Shown here: in pieces, positions 6,626 through 12,023 of the stretch
Layout of the letters: every line of letters starts with the position of its first letter
How positions within the stretch are numbered: the first letter of the stretch is position 1
Source: an uncultured Blautia sp.
GTDB taxonomy: Bacteria > Bacillota > Clostridia > Lachnospirales > Lachnospiraceae
Length of the DNA stretch: 12,023 nt
Direction of reading: 5' to 3'
Assembly (NCBI GenBank): GCA_946629475.1
Contig: CAMOXX010000065.1
Location: 1-12,023, forward strand
Position numbers and translations under genes: made by a program
The notes under the pieces: model-generated
What the model was told of the DNA's origin: nothing
What the model saw: the letters and a program-made list of their open reading frames with translations, nothing else
Database searches by the model: none

Positions 6626-8473
6626 TCATTCACTTGCCGGAAGCACCGGCACGGTATTCAGTATCTTCATGAATTCTTCGCCTGTGATTGTCTCATGATC
6701 ATACAGATATTTTGCCAGCTCATGAAGCTTCTGAATATTATCCTGCAGAATCTGCCTTGCTTTGTTGTGCTGGGCCGTAACAAGCTCTACCACCATGCGG
6801 TCCAGCTTTGTCTGCGTTTCAAATGAGCATGTCAGGCTGGCGTCGCCTCCCAGGTACTGGTTCTGCATGCTTTCCATCGCCACCATGTCAAATTCGTCGC
6901 TCATGCCGAACCTTGAGATCATGGACCTCGCGATCTTTGTCGCCTGCTCTATGTCATTGGAGGCGCCCGTAGTGATGGAATGGAAGATGATCTCCTCCGC
7001 CGCTCTGCCGCCCGTCAGTGTCGCGATCTTATTCTCAAGCTCCTCCTTCGTCATCAGGAAGTGCTCCTGCTCGTCCACCTGCATGGTGTAGCCAAGCGCC
7101 CCGGATGTGCGGGGGATAATCGTGATCTTATGGACAGGGGCCGACTCGGTCTGCTTTGCAGCCACCAGCGCGTGCCCGATCTCATGGTATGCCACGATCA
7201 GCTTTTCCTTGTTGCTCAGAACCCGGTTTTTCTTCTGATAGCCCGCAATGACGACTTCAATGCTCTCCTCAAAATCCGCCTGCGTGGCAAATTTCCGCCC
7301 GTCACGGACTGCCCGGAGCGCCGCCTCATTTACGATGTTCGCAAGCTCCGCTCCCGAGGCTCCCGAGGCTGCCTTGGCAATGTCTTCAAAGCGCACCGAA
7401 TCCGCAACCTTGATTTTCTTCGCGTGAACTCTCAGGATCTCCTCCCTGCCCTTCAGGTCGGGAAGCTCCACGGGGATACGCCGGTCAAACCTGCCGGGGC
7501 GCAGCAGCGCAGGATCAAGCGAATCCGGCCGGTTCGTGGCCGCCAGGATCACAACACCCCTGGAGCCGTCAAAGCCGTCCATCTCGGCCAGAAGCTGGTT
7601 GAGGGTCTGCTCCCGCTCATCGTTTCCGGCAAAGCCGGAACCATCCCTCTTCTTGCCGACTGTATCGATCTCATCGATAAACACGATGCACGGTGCCTTC
7701 TCATTTGCCTGCTTGAAGAGGTCCCTCACCTTTGCGGCACCCATACCGACAAACATCTCGACGAACTCGGAGCCCGAGATTGAGAAGAACGGAACCTCCG
7801 CTTCTCCCGCCACGGCTTTCGCCAGCAGCGTTTTTCCCGTTCCGGGAGGGCCGACAAGCAGGGCGCCCTTCGGCATGGACGCACCGATTTCTGCGTATTT
7901 ATGCGGATTATGAAGATAGTCCACAATCTCGCTCAGGAGCTCTTTTGCCTCGTCCTCCCCCGCGACATCCGTAAATTTGATGCCGGTCGTCGACTTGACA
8001 TAGACCTTCGCATTGCTCTTTCCGAAGGACATCATGCCTCCGGCCCCTCCCATGGAGTTCATCAGCTTGCCGCTGAGCCAGCGGCCGATGAATATAAAGA
8101 GTATGATCGGGAGGACATAACCCACAAGGAGATTGAGCAGCAGGCTCTGTCCCTGGGTTGCGACGGCCTCCATGCTGGTTCCCGCTTTGTAAAGACGGTT
8201 TACCAAATCGGGATCGTCCAGACGAACCGTTTTATAAACGGTCTCACGTTCGTTTTCCTTTTTTACATAATAAATATACTCCGACCGGATCTCCGCCTTC
8301 GTAACCTTGCCCTCATCCACACTGCTGAGAAAGGACGTATAGTCCGTCTGCTCTATGCTTCGCTCCCGGATGGCAGGGACAACGAGCAGCGTAAACAGAA
8401 TATACGCAGCGATCGGGATCAGGTAATAGACAAAGGTCGGCAGCTTTTGAGGCATTTTGCCGCCAGGTTTCAT
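6626..8473 (-). CDS. ftsH: ATP-dependent zinc metalloprotease FtsH
   Basis: This 615-residue membrane-anchored hexameric AAA+ protease extracts and degrades membrane proteins and unstable regulators. There are two transmembrane segments, at about 14-32 and 111-130, flanking a small extracellular domain. The AAA module has Walker A GPPGTGKT at 208-215, the pore loop FVG at 241-243, Walker B VFIDEID with D267/E268, and the second region of homology ending RPGRFDR (325-331). The protease has HEIGH at 430-434 and the third zinc ligand D507 in GASND. All key residues are present. ATG 8473 is chosen because GAGGTG lies six bases upstream; the GTG inside that site (8482) would add only three residues. 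The protein ends soon after the protease domain, without a long C-terminal tail. It is probably the first gene of the operon. Confidence 0.97.
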   Translation of the reverse strand: MKPGGKMPQKLPTFVYYLIPIAAYILFTLLVVPAIRERSIEQTDYTSFLSSVDEGKVTKAEIRSEYIYYVKKENERETVYKTVRLDDPDLVNRLYKAGTSMEAVATQGQSLLLNLLVGYVLPIILFIFIGRWLSGKLMNSMGGAGGMMSFGKSNAKVYVKSTTGIKFTDVAGEDEAKELLSEIVDYLHNPHKYAEIGASMPKGALLVGPPGTGKTLLAKAVAGEAEVPFFSISGSEFVEMFVGMGAAKVRDLFKQANEKAPCIVFIDEIDTVGKKRDGSGFAGNDEREQTLNQLLAEMDGFDGSRGVVILAATNRPDSLDPALLRPGRFDRRIPVELPDLKGREEILRVHAKKIKVADSVRFEDIAKAASGASGAELANIVNEAALRAVRDGRKFATQADFEESIEVVIAGYQKKNRVLSNKEKLIVAYHEIGHALVAAKQTESAPVHKITIIPRTSGALGYTMQVDEQEHFLMTKEELENKIATLTGGRAAEEIIFHSITTGASNDIEQATKIARSMISRFGMSDEFDMVAMESMQNQYLGGDASLTCSFETQTKLDRMVVELVTAQHNKARQILQDNIQKLHELAKYLYDHETITGEEFMKILNTVPVLPASE

Positions 8474-8479
8474 AAAATA

Positions 8480-8485
8480 CACCTC
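8480..8485 (-). promoter_or_regulatory. Shine-Dalgarno site deciding the ftsH start
   Basis: GAGGTG lies six bases before ATG 8473. The alternative GTG start at 8482 is part of this site and so is unlikely to be used. The arrangement closely resembles the zinc-finger gene's start region. Confidence 0.65.
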
Positions 8486-8518
8486 ATTTCCATATATGCA
8501 GTTTGTGTTGCTTCAGCA

Positions 8519-8547
8519 AATGTAACACTATCCGGAGTTCTATTCAA
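8519..8547 (-). promoter_or_regulatory. ftsH: Candidate sigma-A promoter of ftsH
   Basis: On the minus strand, TTGAAT (8547-8542) and TACATT (8524-8519) are separated by exactly 17 bases. Each matches the sigma-A consensus at four of six positions. Transcription would begin near 8512, giving a leader of about 40 bases before ATG 8473. No other convincing pair lies in the gap. The -35 box overlaps the palindrome at 8537-8555. Confidence 0.5.
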
Positions 8548-8555
8548 TATAGAAC
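8537..8555. repeat. Perfect inverted repeat, 7-base arms, 5-base loop
   Basis: GTTCTAT and ATAGAAC flank TCAAT. The repeat covers the candidate ftsH -35 box, so it could be an operator. Read on the plus strand, it is followed after a few bases by long T-runs (8561-8572 and 8580-8585), so it could also terminate antisense transcription heading into the aminopeptidase gene. It is neither a CIRCE nor a CtsR site. Confidence 0.55.
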
Positions 8556-8573
8556 AGACATTTTTTATTTTTT

Positions 8574-10376
8574 TTATACTTTTTTAATTTCCCGTGTCGC
8601 GCCGGCCAGATATTCCCGCTCCTCATCATTAAGAAGCGGAGACAGCTTTTCAAAAACCAGCCTGTGGTACCGGTTCAGCAGCTCTGTATCCTCCTCTCCC
8701 AGCAGATCCGTGTCAATCCCATCCAGATCGAAGGGTACCATCGTAAGCGGTTCAAATTCCATATACTGGATATTTTCCGATTTTTCCGCTTTTCTGCAAA
8801 GAATCAGATTCTCGTGCCGGATTCCGAACTGTCCTTCAGCATAATAGCCCGGCTCATCCGAAGTAATCATGCCTTCCGCAAAAGCGGCAGTATCCCTGCG
8901 GCCTGCCATCTCACGCCAGCGGAATCCGTTCGGCCCTTCATGCACGTTCAGAAAATATCCTACACCGTGCCCGGTCCCGTGGTTATAATCCTTCCCGATA
9001 CGCCACAGCGGCTCGCGGGCAATGTAATCCAGATTCAGGCCTGTCACGCCCTCCCGGAACTTCGCATTCATCAGGTGCAGATGCCCCTTCAGAACAAGGG
9101 TGAAATACTTTTTTTCTTCCTCCGTCACCGGGCCGAGCACGATCGTCCGGGTGATATCGGTAGTGCCGAGAAGATACTGTCCGCCGGTATCCGCGAGGAC
9201 CATCCCTTTTGCTTCCAGAGGCACATCCGACTCTTCCGTCGCGGAATAATGGCAGATTGCCGCATGACTCCCGTACGCGATAATCGGATCAAAGCTTTCT
9301 CCCATAAAGTGATCCTGCTCCCTGCGGAACGAGAGAAGTTTTTCCGCCGCCGATATTTCGGTGATCCTGGTTTTCCCGACATTCTGCTTAAGCCAGATGA
9401 TAAAACGGAACACTGCGGCACCGTCCAGAATATGGGCCTGCCTCATGTTTTCCATCTCAACAGGGTTCTTCACCGCCTTCATCAGCCGGACCGGATCGTC
9501 CTCATTTACGGTGCGGATTCCGTCGGGCAGCGACAGCGCAAGCTTCGCGTTCGTCAGCTCCTCAGTCAGCCACACACTCTTTTCGCAGATTCCGGAAAGA
9601 TACTCGTATACCTCGTCGTAGCCCCGGCATTCCACACCGTCCTTTCGCAGGGATTCCCTGACTTTTTCAGGCACGGCCCCCTCCTGCACAAAGAACACCG
9701 CGCTGTCCATACTAACATACAGATAGGAAAGGATTACCGGGTTGCAGGGCACGTCATTACCGCGCAGGTTCAGAAGCCATGCAATATCGTCGAGCGGACT
9801 GATCACAATCCCTTCGGTATTCTGACCCCTCATTTTTTCACGCAGGGTATGCAGCTTATCAGCCCGGCTCTCCCCGCACCACTTAAGGTCAAGCTCGTAA
9901 ACAGGATTACACGGAAGAGGAGGCCTGTCCTCCCAGATTTCCCCCACAAGATCATAATCTTCCGCCAGCTTTGCGCCGATTTTTTTCATCTCATCCGCAA
10001 ACTTTTTCTCCTCAGAGCGGCTGACCGTACGCGCATCAAAACCCAGGCACTGCCCTTCCTTCAGCGTATCCGAAATATATCTGTGAACAGACGGAACCCC
10101 CGGCTCTCCCATTTTGTACAGAGTCACACACGTTCCGCGCGTTTGCTCCTCCCCCTGGATAAAGTACCGGCCGTCAACCCATAGTCCGACAGAGTCCTGC
10201 GTCACCACAGCGCTCCCTGCAGAGCCTGTAAAGCCGGTAATGAACTTGCGGCACTTATAATGATCCCCAACATATTCGGAAAGATGCCAGTCCTCGGTCG
10301 GGATATAATAAGCATCAATCCCGTGTTCCCTCATTACTCTTCTCAGTTTTGAAATTCTCTCATCAGTGATATTCAT
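8574..10376 (-). CDS. pepP: Aminopeptidase P family protein (M24 Xaa-Pro aminopeptidase)
   Basis: This 600-residue cytosolic enzyme removes an N-terminal residue preceding proline in peptides. It has the three-domain long form: Creatinase_N at about 8-135 (AYYIPTEDWHLSEYVGDHY, FTGSAGSAVV), a second creatinase-like domain at about 160-310, the M24 pita-bread domain at about 312-528, and the short C-terminal M24_C domain (about 537-599). The five metal ligands are visible: D396 (LADTGG), D407 (TTDITR), H470 (HGTGHG), E508 (SDEPGYY) and E522 (RHEN). The frame stays open 52 codons further upstream, but the family start is MNITDERISKLR at ATG 10376, with AGGAG ten bases before it. The upstream part does not resemble protein and folds as a structured leader. 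No clear terminator follows, so some readthrough into ftsH is possible. Confidence 0.94.
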   Translation of the reverse strand: MNITDERISKLRRVMREHGIDAYYIPTEDWHLSEYVGDHYKCRKFITGFTGSAGSAVVTQDSVGLWVDGRYFIQGEEQTRGTCVTLYKMGEPGVPSVHRYISDTLKEGQCLGFDARTVSRSEEKKFADEMKKIGAKLAEDYDLVGEIWEDRPPLPCNPVYELDLKWCGESRADKLHTLREKMRGQNTEGIVISPLDDIAWLLNLRGNDVPCNPVILSYLYVSMDSAVFFVQEGAVPEKVRESLRKDGVECRGYDEVYEYLSGICEKSVWLTEELTNAKLALSLPDGIRTVNEDDPVRLMKAVKNPVEMENMRQAHILDGAAVFRFIIWLKQNVGKTRITEISAAEKLLSFRREQDHFMGESFDPIIAYGSHAAICHYSATEESDVPLEAKGMVLADTGGQYLLGTTDITRTIVLGPVTEEEKKYFTLVLKGHLHLMNAKFREGVTGLNLDYIAREPLWRIGKDYNHGTGHGVGYFLNVHEGPNGFRWREMAGRRDTAAFAEGMITSDEPGYYAEGQFGIRHENLILCRKAEKSENIQYMEFEPLTMVPFDLDGIDTDLLGEEDTELLNRYHRLVFEKLSPLLNDEEREYLAGATREIKKV

Positions 10377-10400
10377 AAGTAAGATTCTCCTGTTTATAAT
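10372..10400 (+). promoter_or_regulatory. Weak candidate plus-strand promoter inside the pepP start region
   Basis: TTCATA (10372-10377) and a perfect TATAAT (10395-10400) are 17 bases apart on the plus strand. If active, it would make an RNA starting near 10407 that contains the hairpin region 10431-10522, antisense to the pepP leader. The -35 matches at four of six positions. There is no gene behind it, and AT-rich leaders often contain such matches by chance. Confidence 0.25.
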
Positions 10401-10526
10401 TTCATGCTTTCTCCCCACTTCATGCTCATGTCGGGGCATGCCGCTAGTCCTCTCCTCCACCTGCCGGTAAGCCTGCGTGGGTTCAGGACTTTTGGCCCGA
10501 TATTCAGGATTCCACGGAATCCCTTC
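10377..10526 (-). promoter_or_regulatory. Structured pepP leader (candidate cis-regulatory RNA)
   Basis: The 150 bases before pepP hold no convincing gene but have strong folding potential. A rod spans 10431-10500. Outer arms are TCGGG/CCCGA (10431-10435 with 10496-10500), then AGTCCT/AGGACT (10446-10451 with 10485-10490), then CCAC/GTGG (10457-10460 with 10477-10480). A GC-rich tip closes a four-base loop (10463-10467 with 10472-10476). A second short hairpin lies at 10507-10522. The pairings work on either strand. It matches no riboswitch, T-box, 6S, SRP or RNase P motif that I recognise. The pepP ribosome-binding site lies past the rod, about 45 bases away, so control could act through an alternative pairing that I cannot determine. 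Confidence 0.4.
10507..10522. repeat. Short perfect hairpin near the leader's 5' end
   Basis: GGATTC and GAATCC flank CACG. The six-base-pair stem lies just downstream of the candidate pepP transcription start on the minus strand. It is not followed by a T-run on either strand, so it does not look like a terminator. Confidence 0.5.
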
Positions 10527-10532
10527 CCCCAT

Positions 10533-10541
10533 TTTATCACA
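10533..10541 (-). promoter_or_regulatory. pepP: Candidate extended -10 promoter of pepP
   Basis: On the minus strand TGTGATAAA gives an extended -10 (TG, one base, then GATAAA at four of six matches). No good -35 box lies at 16-18 bases. Transcription would begin near 10526, just before the 10507-10522 hairpin. It is the best -10 seen in this part of the gap, but evidence is modest. Confidence 0.35.
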
Positions 10542-10674
10542 TGCTGCGGTAATTTCCTATCTTTTTGTAACGAATCACATGCATTCACCTGAGGCAGCAG
10601 ACATCCCTCAAAAAGAGCATTCAGAAAATTCCGCTGTGTTTCATCTCATAGGATTTTTCGTATGGAAAAAGTGC

Positions 10675-10703
10675 CTGAAACTTAGTCTCCTCTATTGCAT
10701 AAT
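10675..10703 (+). promoter_or_regulatory. Candidate distal promoter of the HTH gene
   Basis: CTGAAA (10675-10680), 17 bases, then CATAAT (10698-10703), matching consensus at four and five of six positions. A start near 10710 would fall at the palindrome 10712-10722, a position expected for a repressor site. Confidence 0.35.
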
Positions 10704-10711
10704 CTTCCAAA

Positions 10712-10722
10712 TGTCAATGACA
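10712..10722. promoter_or_regulatory. Palindrome TGTCA-A-TGACA, candidate operator
   Basis: These are perfect five-base arms around a single central base. It lies just after the distal candidate promoter and 15 bases before the proximal -35 box, so a bound dimer could control either. The adjacent HTH protein may autoregulate here, which is inference only. Confidence 0.35.
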
Positions 10723-10737
10723 CTTGCGGTAATCATC

Positions 10738-10766
10738 TTCAAATTTCAGCGAAAATAAGGTACATT
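10738..10766 (+). promoter_or_regulatory. Candidate proximal promoter of the HTH gene
   Basis: TTCAAA (10738-10743), 17 bases, then TACATT (10761-10766), four of six matches each. The -10 is identical to the one proposed for ftsH. Transcription would start near 10773, leaving a leader of about 67 bases before ATG 10840. Confidence 0.4.
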
Positions 10767-10824
10767 TGAAGTAGAGAGTGTGGGTTTTATTTCATCATAC
10801 CTGATTGGTTTTTTACTACGGAAG

Positions 10825-10832
10825 AAAGGAGG
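10825..10832 (+). promoter_or_regulatory. Strong Shine-Dalgarno site fixing the HTH gene start
   Basis: AAAGGAGG ends seven bases before ATG 10840. It is the strongest ribosome-binding site in the window. It rules out the GTG at 10780, which lacks one and would add 20 unrelated residues. Confidence 0.85.
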
Positions 10833-10839
10833 CTCTACC

Positions 10840-11409
10840 ATGGAATTTAAAGATCAGCTGAACCAATACATGGATATTTTGAATTGTTCAGCGAAAACTC
10901 TGGCGGAAGTCTCAACCCTTTCGCCTACCGTGCTCAGCCGTTACCGCAACGGTGAGCGTGTTCCATCTGCGGACAGTGAGCAAATGAAAAAGCTCTGCTA
11001 TGGCATCTCCGAAATTGCCCAGCAGAGCGGTCATCCTGAATTGAGCGTAAACGCCGTGACGGATGCTTTTATGGAAATCCTGTCCTCAAAAAAACCCGAT
11101 CCACAGATACTGGGCGGCAAGCTGAATCTTCTGATTTCCACTCTGGAAATCAACCGTGCTGAGCTCTCCCGTTTTCTGAATTATGATCCTTCCTACCTGT
11201 CGCGAATCTGTTCCGGGCAGCGGACACCGGCGAACACTGACCAGTTTACTTTGGAGGTCTGCCGGTTTGTTACCCGCCGTTACAGCAGAGATGCAGATAT
11301 AGAGGCTATCGCAAACCTTCTGGGGGTTTCCAGAGCAGAATTAACGGATGAAGCCGCCATACTGAATCATCTGCATTCATGGTTCGATTCAAAAACAGCA
11401 GCCGGATAA
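10840..11409 (+). CDS. Tandem helix-turn-helix regulator-like protein
   Basis: This 189-residue protein has no signal peptide or membrane span. Residues about 3-88 and 91-170 form two related repeats, each with an XRE-like HTH. The turn and recognition-helix segments LSRYRNGERVP (32-42) and LSRICSGQRTP (120-130) align at an offset of 88 residues. The upstream helices also match (LNCSAKTLAEVSTLSP with LEINRAELSRFLNYDP). After each HTH comes a helical stretch. Two HTHs in one chain suggest binding to a two-part site as a monomer, or protein contact by one copy. Lachnospiraceae encode longer proteins that I recall beginning the same way; here the protein ends right after the second repeat, so this may be a short form (recollection, unverified). 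It is the only complete plus-strand gene here, and its terminator overlaps its last codons. A transcriptional role is likely; targets are unknown. Confidence 0.8.
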   Translation: MEFKDQLNQYMDILNCSAKTLAEVSTLSPTVLSRYRNGERVPSADSEQMKKLCYGISEIAQQSGHPELSVNAVTDAFMEILSSKKPDPQILGGKLNLLISTLEINRAELSRFLNYDPSYLSRICSGQRTPANTDQFTLEVCRFVTRRYSRDADIEAIANLLGVSRAELTDEAAILNHLHSWFDSKTAAG

Positions 11410-11426
11410 CCACCGGCTGCTGTTTT
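11392..11426. terminator. Bidirectional intrinsic terminator between convergent genes
   Basis: The arms AAAACAGCAGCCGG (11392-11405) and CCGGCTGCTGTTTT (11413-11426) pair perfectly around a seven-base loop. The GC-rich core of ten pairs is flanked by A and T runs on both sides, so it can work in both directions. The plus-strand gene's stop codon lies in the loop and the minus-strand gene's stop codon overlaps the outer end, so each gene uses the same element. Confidence 0.9.
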
Positions 11427-11676
11427 ATTCTGTCCACGTCATTCCGTGCATCTGCTCCATCAGTTTTTTCATTTCATGCTTCATTCCATTGCACGCTGAA
11501 GCTTCATCAAGATACTTGCTGAGGCCGACCTTGTCCCTGTTGTCGCTGAAGAAAACTTCCCATCCGCTGTCCGTCTTTTCCATGCAGATTCTGTGGTTAT
11601 GCCTTCCGCCGATTTTATAATATCTGCCGGGCACCCTGTGCTGTTTTAAAAACTGCTTCAGTTCATTTGCTGTCAT
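11425..11676 (-). CDS. Small protein, immunity-like family (tentative)
   Basis: This 83-residue soluble protein opens with MTANELKQFLKQHRVP, then YYKIGG, CMEKTDSGWEVFFSDNRDKVGLSKYLDEASAC (about 31-62), and a Met- and Lys-rich helix. The layout (short helix, a glycine turn, a strand with C-x-EK, a W-[EV]-[YF]-[YF]-S strand, an R-x-K-x-x-L turn, and an A-C helix) resembles small Firmicute proteins found beside polymorphic toxins and thought to be immunity proteins. I cannot confirm the family without a profile search, and no toxin lies in the window. A GGCGGGG site about seven bases before ATG 11676 and a strong upstream promoter support a real gene. It converges on the HTH gene and shares its terminator. 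It may otherwise be a plain uncharacterised protein. Confidence 0.7.
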   Translation of the reverse strand: MTANELKQFLKQHRVPGRYYKIGGRHNHRICMEKTDSGWEVFFSDNRDKVGLSKYLDEASACNGMKHEMKKLMEQMHGMTWTE

Positions 11677-11894
11677 AATGTCCCCGCCTTCCGATGATTT
11701 GATGCTTAAGGTTTAAAACAATCCCTTAATAGGTTTTGTTAACAATCACATGTAGTTTTGATTACTGCATTTACTATAACACACCGGGGACCAGAATGCA
11801 ACAGGTTTTTTATGTTTACTACCACCCCAAGTCCTGACCTGCATAAGGCTGCCTGCAGGCGTGCGGACATAAAGAAAGGCATCTGCTGCGATCT
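11677..11894 (-). other. Upstream region of the 83-residue gene
   Basis: No credible gene is seen in these 218 bases. They hold the promoter at 11773-11801, a ten-base palindrome TTGTTAACAA at 11736-11745 inside the resulting leader of about 90 bases, and a palindrome GCCTGCAGGC at 11851-11860. The latter lies 35 bases past the stop of the right-edge frame and lacks a following T-run on the minus strand, so it is a poor terminator. A 67-codon frame at 11746-11949 is low-complexity and overlaps the promoter. Confidence 0.5.
11773..11801 (-). promoter_or_regulatory. Candidate promoter of the 83-residue gene
   Basis: On the minus strand TTGCAT (11801-11796) is 17 bases from TATAGT (11778-11773). 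The -10 matches five of six positions and is preceded by TG one base away, an extended -10. Transcription would begin near 11766, about 90 bases before ATG 11676. It is the best promoter match in the window. Confidence 0.6.
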
Positions 11895-12023
11895 TTACGC
11901 CTGTCCCGCTGCGCCGTCCTTGCAGCTGAATCCCTTCGCTGCTAGGCATGCTTCGACCTCCATAATATCATCGGTATGCAGGACAATGATCGGCATCGCC
12001 GAATCTCTGTCAAAGGAAAGATA
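11895..12023 (-). CDS. C-terminal end of an unidentified protein (partial)
   Basis: This frame is open from the right edge to TAA at 11895-11897, giving 42 residues. The stretch MPIIVLHTDDIMEVEACLAAKGFSC has the strand-helix-strand rhythm of a real folded protein and could be the last part of a small ligand-binding domain such as a tandem ACT protein, but this is a guess. Only the neighbouring sequence can settle whether it is a gene. No clear terminator follows. Confidence 0.35.
   Translation of the reverse strand, partial: YLSFDRDSAMPIIVLHTDDIMEVEACLAAKGFSCKDGAAGQA

Larger units (their letters stand above)
10542..10839 (+). other. Divergent control region between pepP and the HTH gene
   Basis: This 300-base AT-richer stretch has no credible gene. 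A frame beginning with GTG at 10780 simply extends the HTH gene and lacks a ribosome-binding site. The region contains two candidate plus-strand promoters, a perfect palindrome at 10712-10722, and a 9-base direct repeat TGCGGTAAT at 10545-10553 and 10725-10733. One copy sits just upstream of each gene's candidate promoter, so a shared regulator is conceivable. Confidence 0.5.

Noticed and set aside
8664..10184. 506-codon open frame on the plus strand opposite pepP
   Set aside because: It is antisense to a gene with all catalytic motifs, has no recognisable domain, and is rich in His, Arg, Pro and Leu as expected from the complement of GC-biased codons.
10431..10500. Known structured RNA (6S, SRP, RNase P, T-box, c-di-GMP or cobalamin riboswitch)
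   Set aside because: The conserved core motifs of these RNAs as I know them are absent, and the length does not suit 6S.
10377..10532. 52-codon upstream extension of pepP
   Set aside because: It is not part of the family, the segment has strong RNA structure, and ATG 10376 has an AGGAG site and the conserved start.
10780..10839. GTG-initiated 20-residue extension of the HTH protein
   Set aside because: There is no ribosome-binding site at 10780, whereas AAAGGAGG sits seven bases before ATG 10840.
11746..11949. 67-codon minus-strand frame
   Set aside because: It covers a strong promoter, has no clear ribosome-binding context or fold-like pattern, and overlaps the better right-edge frame.

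Overview
The window reads as chromosomal DNA of a Gram-positive, low-to-mid GC bacterium of class Clostridia, most likely Lachnospiraceae. The evidence is purine-rich Shine-Dalgarno sites, a DNA polymerase I without proofreading residues, a YycJ/WalJ-type metallo-hydrolase, the adjacent ACT-domain (UPF0237) and PFL (UPF0210) genes typical of Firmicutes, and a tandem helix-turn-helix protein of a type I associate with Lachnospiraceae. The assignment rests on reading the proteins, not on a database search.

Positions 1-8573 are a dense run of minus-strand genes. In transcription order they are ftsH (membrane AAA+ protease), a YjgR/HerA-like ATPase, a small zinc-finger membrane protein of anti-sigma type, polA, coaE, yycJ, an ACT-domain protein, and the start of a PFL-family gene that leaves the window on the left. 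Gaps are 3-70 bases and two junctions overlap or nearly do, so much of this run is probably co-transcribed from a promoter upstream of ftsH (about 8519-8547). Upstream of ftsH lies a minus-strand aminopeptidase P gene (8574-10376). The products cover membrane protein quality control, DNA repair, coenzyme A synthesis and peptide turnover.

Positions 10377-10839 hold no gene. This is the divergent control region between aminopeptidase P and a plus-strand regulator. It contains a strong imperfect hairpin in what would be the aminopeptidase leader, several promoter-like sequences, a perfect 11-base palindrome and a repeated 9-mer.

Positions 10840-11409 encode a 189-residue protein built from two HTH-containing repeats. 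It shares a strong bidirectional terminator with a convergent 83-residue gene (11425-11676), which has the look of an immunity-like or accessory protein and its own good promoter. The far right edge carries the last 42 codons of another minus-strand frame.

I found no CRISPR array, insertion sequence, tRNA or rRNA. Most of the window is conserved core genome. The least explained parts are the structured leader, the orphan zinc-finger membrane protein, the tandem-HTH protein and the 83-residue protein.
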